A stretch of 6,799 nucleotides of DNA from JAFAHD01 sp035654355 (lineage in GTDB: Bacteria > Vulcanimicrobiota > Vulcanimicrobiia > Eremiobacterales > Eremiobacteraceae): positions 1 to 6,799 of the forward strand of contig DASRXC010000031.1 of assembly GCA_035654355.1 (NCBI GenBank), given 5' to 3'. How positions within the stretch are numbered: the stretch's first letter is position 1; each line of letters opens with the position of its first letter. Positions 5,636 to 6,799 of the stretch are shown one piece after another. The notes beneath the pieces were generated by a model. That model made no database searches. It had not been told where the DNA came from and saw only the letters and a list, made by a program, of their open reading frames with translations. The translations under genes were made by a program, and so were the position numbers.

Positions 5636-5730
5636 GGCTCGGCACGTATCGGGTTCGAGGCGTCGCCTGTGATTAATCCTTTAAGATACGGCGTCAGCCG
5701 AGCGATCAATTCGAAGACTCCTGCCGGCAC
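5632..5730 (-). CDS. Possible very short ORF coupled to the small lipoprotein gene
   Basis: A GTG at 5730-5728 opens a 32-residue reading frame (VPAGVFELIARLTPYLKGLI...) whose TGA (5634-5632) overlaps the TTG start of the downstream lipoprotein gene as TTGA. Such an overlap would allow translational coupling and could explain why that gene lacks a Shine-Dalgarno. Evidence for coding is weak: third-position GC is about 59%, which looks lower than in the neighbouring genes, the start has only a poor AAGAG upstream, and the frame shares its DNA with the nested inverted repeats at 5637-5703. It may be a leader peptide, a remnant, or chance. Confidence 0.22.
   Translation of the reverse strand: MPAGVFELIARLTPYLKGLITGDASNPIRAEP
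5637..5703. repeat. Nested inverted repeats forming a possible 67-nt rod-like RNA or cruciform
   Basis: Four collinear pairings nest inside each other: GCTCGGC (5637-5643) with GCCGAGC (5697-5703); CGTATC (5645-5650) with GATACG (5685-5690); GGGTT (5651-5655) with AATCC (5675-5679, one G-U in the plus-strand RNA); and AGGC (5658-5661) with GCCT (5665-5668) around a GTC loop. That is 22 pairs in 67 nt. The plus-strand RNA pairs better, since the G-U becomes an A-C mismatch on the minus strand. No T-tract follows on either strand, so it is not an intrinsic terminator. On the minus-strand transcript the last stem ends one base before the TTG start of the small lipoprotein gene, where it could affect initiation. 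Confidence 0.45.
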
Positions 5731-5916
5731 GCCCAGCGGCTCTTGTGGCGCTGGTTCGGGACGAATCTACCCTATCGTCCTCATTCCGAGACGCGACGAC
5801 TCTAAACGCATCCGTGCCCGCGTCCCAGGGTTAGATGAAAGCGCCGTGCACGGCGCGACCGCGAGCGGCAATGCCGCAGCGACCCGGCGCGGGCGGCGCA
5901 GTTCCCATGAATCACG

Positions 5917-5935
5917 ATGCTTTCCTTTGAAGCAT
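5917..5935 (+). promoter_or_regulatory. Small hairpin directly upstream of the M16 peptidase start
   Basis: ATGCTT (5917-5922) and AAGCAT (5930-5935) pair perfectly around a 7-nt loop TCCTTTG, ending 7 nt before the TTG start at 5943. There is no strong Shine-Dalgarno in this leader; the closest is GAAG at 5929-5932, which is inside the hairpin. It could modulate initiation, or be a chance 6-bp repeat. Confidence 0.3.
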
Positions 5936-5942
5936 AACAGCG

Positions 5943-6799
5943 TTGCGCCATCGCTTGTTCGCTCTGTCGGTGTTCGCGCTGCTTCTGGCAGCGCCGGTTT
6001 GCGCGCGTGCTGAAATCGCCGCGACAGTCACCACGCTCCACAACGGATTGACGGTTGTGATCGCGCCGGCTCACGCGCGCGGCGTCGCGACGGTCGGCAT
6101 ACTCTACAAATGCGGCTCGCGCGACGAGACGCCGTGGACGACCGGCGTCGCGCATCAGGTCGAGCACATGATGTTCAAGGGCACGACCGATGCGCTCAAG
6201 CCCGGCGACATCGATCGTCTCTTCTACGATAACAACGCGAGCACCGATGAAGATGCGACGTATTTCTACGAATCGTTCCGCGCGGACGAGCTTGCCGATG
6301 CGCTGAAGATCGAAGCCGACCGCATGGTCAACGCGTCGATCGACCCGGCGCAGCTGGCGGCGGAGAACATCGTCGTGCTCGCCGAAATGGAGCAAGCCGA
6401 CGACGATCCGGCACAGCTGTTGGACCAGCAAGTCGTCGCCGCCGCGATGCAGGCGCATCAGTACCATTGGCCGACGATCGGCTGGAAAAACGTCGTCACG
6501 TCCTTCGCGACGCATCGCGATCTTGTATACGATTTCTACATGCGCCATTACACGCCGCAGAACGCGGTGTTGGTCATCACCGGCGATATCGATCCGGTGT
6601 CCGCACTCGCACAGGTGAACAAGTACTTCAATGCCGTCGCCCAGCGGCCGATCGCCATCTCACCGTCGATCGTGGAACCTGTGCAGCACGGGGTGCGCCG
6701 CGTCGCCTTGAGCGGAGCGGCACCCGCCGACAAGTTGGAGATGGCATTTCACGTCCCCGGCGGCTACAGCGATGATGCCTACGCCTTGCGCGTGCTCGA
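5943..6799 (+). CDS. M16-family zinc metallopeptidase, exported (N-terminal part, truncated by window edge)
   Basis: 285 codons are visible before the window ends. M16 proteins usually have about 420-950 residues, so roughly the first domain is seen. The start is TTG at 5943: a TGA at 5928 closes the frame upstream and no ATG follows before the signal peptide MRHRLFALSVFALLLAAPVCARA (1-23), cleaved after ARA. The fold begins with TLHNGLTVVIAP (31-42). The inverted zinc motif HQVEH (71-75, ligands His71 and His75, catalytic Glu74) sits in GVAHQVEHMMFKGT; the third ligand is Glu148 or Glu150 in VVLAEMEQADDDP. Also visible are NASTDEDATYFYESF (98-112), HWPTIGW (175-181) and YTPQNAVLVITGDID (203-217), the start of the second half-domain. 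The intact motif suggests an active peptidase rather than a non-catalytic partner subunit. It should act in the periplasm or outside. A second M16 subunit might follow downstream, out of view. Confidence 0.92.
   Translation, partial: MRHRLFALSVFALLLAAPVCARAEIAATVTTLHNGLTVVIAPAHARGVATVGILYKCGSRDETPWTTGVAHQVEHMMFKGTTDALKPGDIDRLFYDNNASTDEDATYFYESFRADELADALKIEADRMVNASIDPAQLAAENIVVLAEMEQADDDPAQLLDQQVVAAAMQAHQYHWPTIGWKNVVTSFATHRDLVYDFYMRHYTPQNAVLVITGDIDPVSALAQVNKYFNAVAQRPIAISPSIVEPVQHGVRRVALSGAAPADKLEMAFHVPGGYSDDAYALRVL

Larger units (their letters stand above)
5636..5942. other. 307-bp divergent intergenic region with structured elements
   Basis: This is the longest stretch without a confident gene. 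It lies between the starts of the small lipoprotein (minus) and the M16 peptidase (plus). It contains, in order: the nested inverted repeats at 5637-5703; the doubtful short ORF on the minus strand (5632-5730); an inverted repeat GGACGA-N10-TCGTCC at 5759-5780; a GC-rich stretch (about 5840-5900) with local dyads such as GCGCCGTGCACGGCGC; and a hairpin ATGCTT/AAGCAT (5917-5935) just before the peptidase start. I found no convincing sigma-70 promoter and no tRNA or known RNA family. Confidence 0.5.

Noticed and set aside
5636..5703. tRNA-like element (7-bp acceptor-like stem plus a GGTTCGA stretch)
   Set aside because: On the plus strand the TTCGA lies near the 5' end, no proper T-stem or anticodon arm forms on either strand, and the inner pairing is a rod rather than a cloverleaf.
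5618..6013. 131-codon plus-strand open frame across the intergenic region
   Set aside because: No ribosome binding site, low-complexity basic product, and it overlaps the M16 signal peptide in another frame.
5802..6548. 248-codon minus-strand open frame opposite the M16 gene
   Set aside because: The plus-strand frame carries clear M16 motifs; the antisense product is Arg-rich with no domain.
1..6799. Mobile element, CRISPR array or defence system
   Set aside because: No transposase or recombinase motifs, no direct repeat array and no nuclease or toxin domains were seen on either strand.

Overview
The window is a gene-dense stretch of high-GC bacterial chromosome (roughly 60% G+C by eye). 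Shine-Dalgarno leaders are clear and GTG/TTG starts are common. Three exported proteins, two of them likely lipoproteins, point to a cell with much envelope-associated chemistry. Nothing fixes the taxon. The style (orphan sugar epimerase, many small lipoproteins, GTG/TTG starts) would fit an uncultured soil lineage such as Eremiobacterota/WPS-2 or Acidobacteria, but that is a weak inference. I see no mobile element, CRISPR array, rRNA or tRNA.

Layout. Positions 1-453 (minus) hold the N-terminal part of a YVTN-type beta-propeller protein that runs off the left edge. A 140-bp divergent region with a near-perfect inverted repeat separates it from a two-helix small membrane protein (594-854, plus), which ends in an intrinsic terminator. 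Facing it is a four-helix DUF1761-type membrane protein (879-1310, minus). Next comes a tightly coupled plus-strand cluster: an RmlC-like dTDP-4-dehydrorhamnose 3,5-epimerase family protein (1503-2009), a 72-aa predicted coiled-coil protein (2002-2220) and a 12-helix APC/CAT-type amino acid permease (2220-3641). The stop/start overlaps indicate one transcript with translational coupling.

A minus-strand exported protein of unknown family (3687-4595) is divergent from a plus-strand lipoprotein with a small Cys/His/aromatic domain and a His-rich tail (4719-5171). A second small lipoprotein candidate (5204-5635, minus) converges on it. The 307-bp region 5636-5942 holds a striking set of nested inverted repeats and possibly a very short coupled ORF. 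The right edge carries the N-terminal 285 residues of an exported M16-family zinc peptidase (5943 onward, plus) with an intact HxxEH motif.

How the genes work together. Only the epimerase/coiled-coil/permease trio is organised as a functional unit, and the sequence does not reveal why a deoxysugar epimerase should be coupled to an amino acid transporter. The rest are independent single-gene units, several in divergent pairs. I did not find a clearly new biological system. The best leads are the coupled trio, the structured element at 5637-5703 and the unassigned exported proteins.
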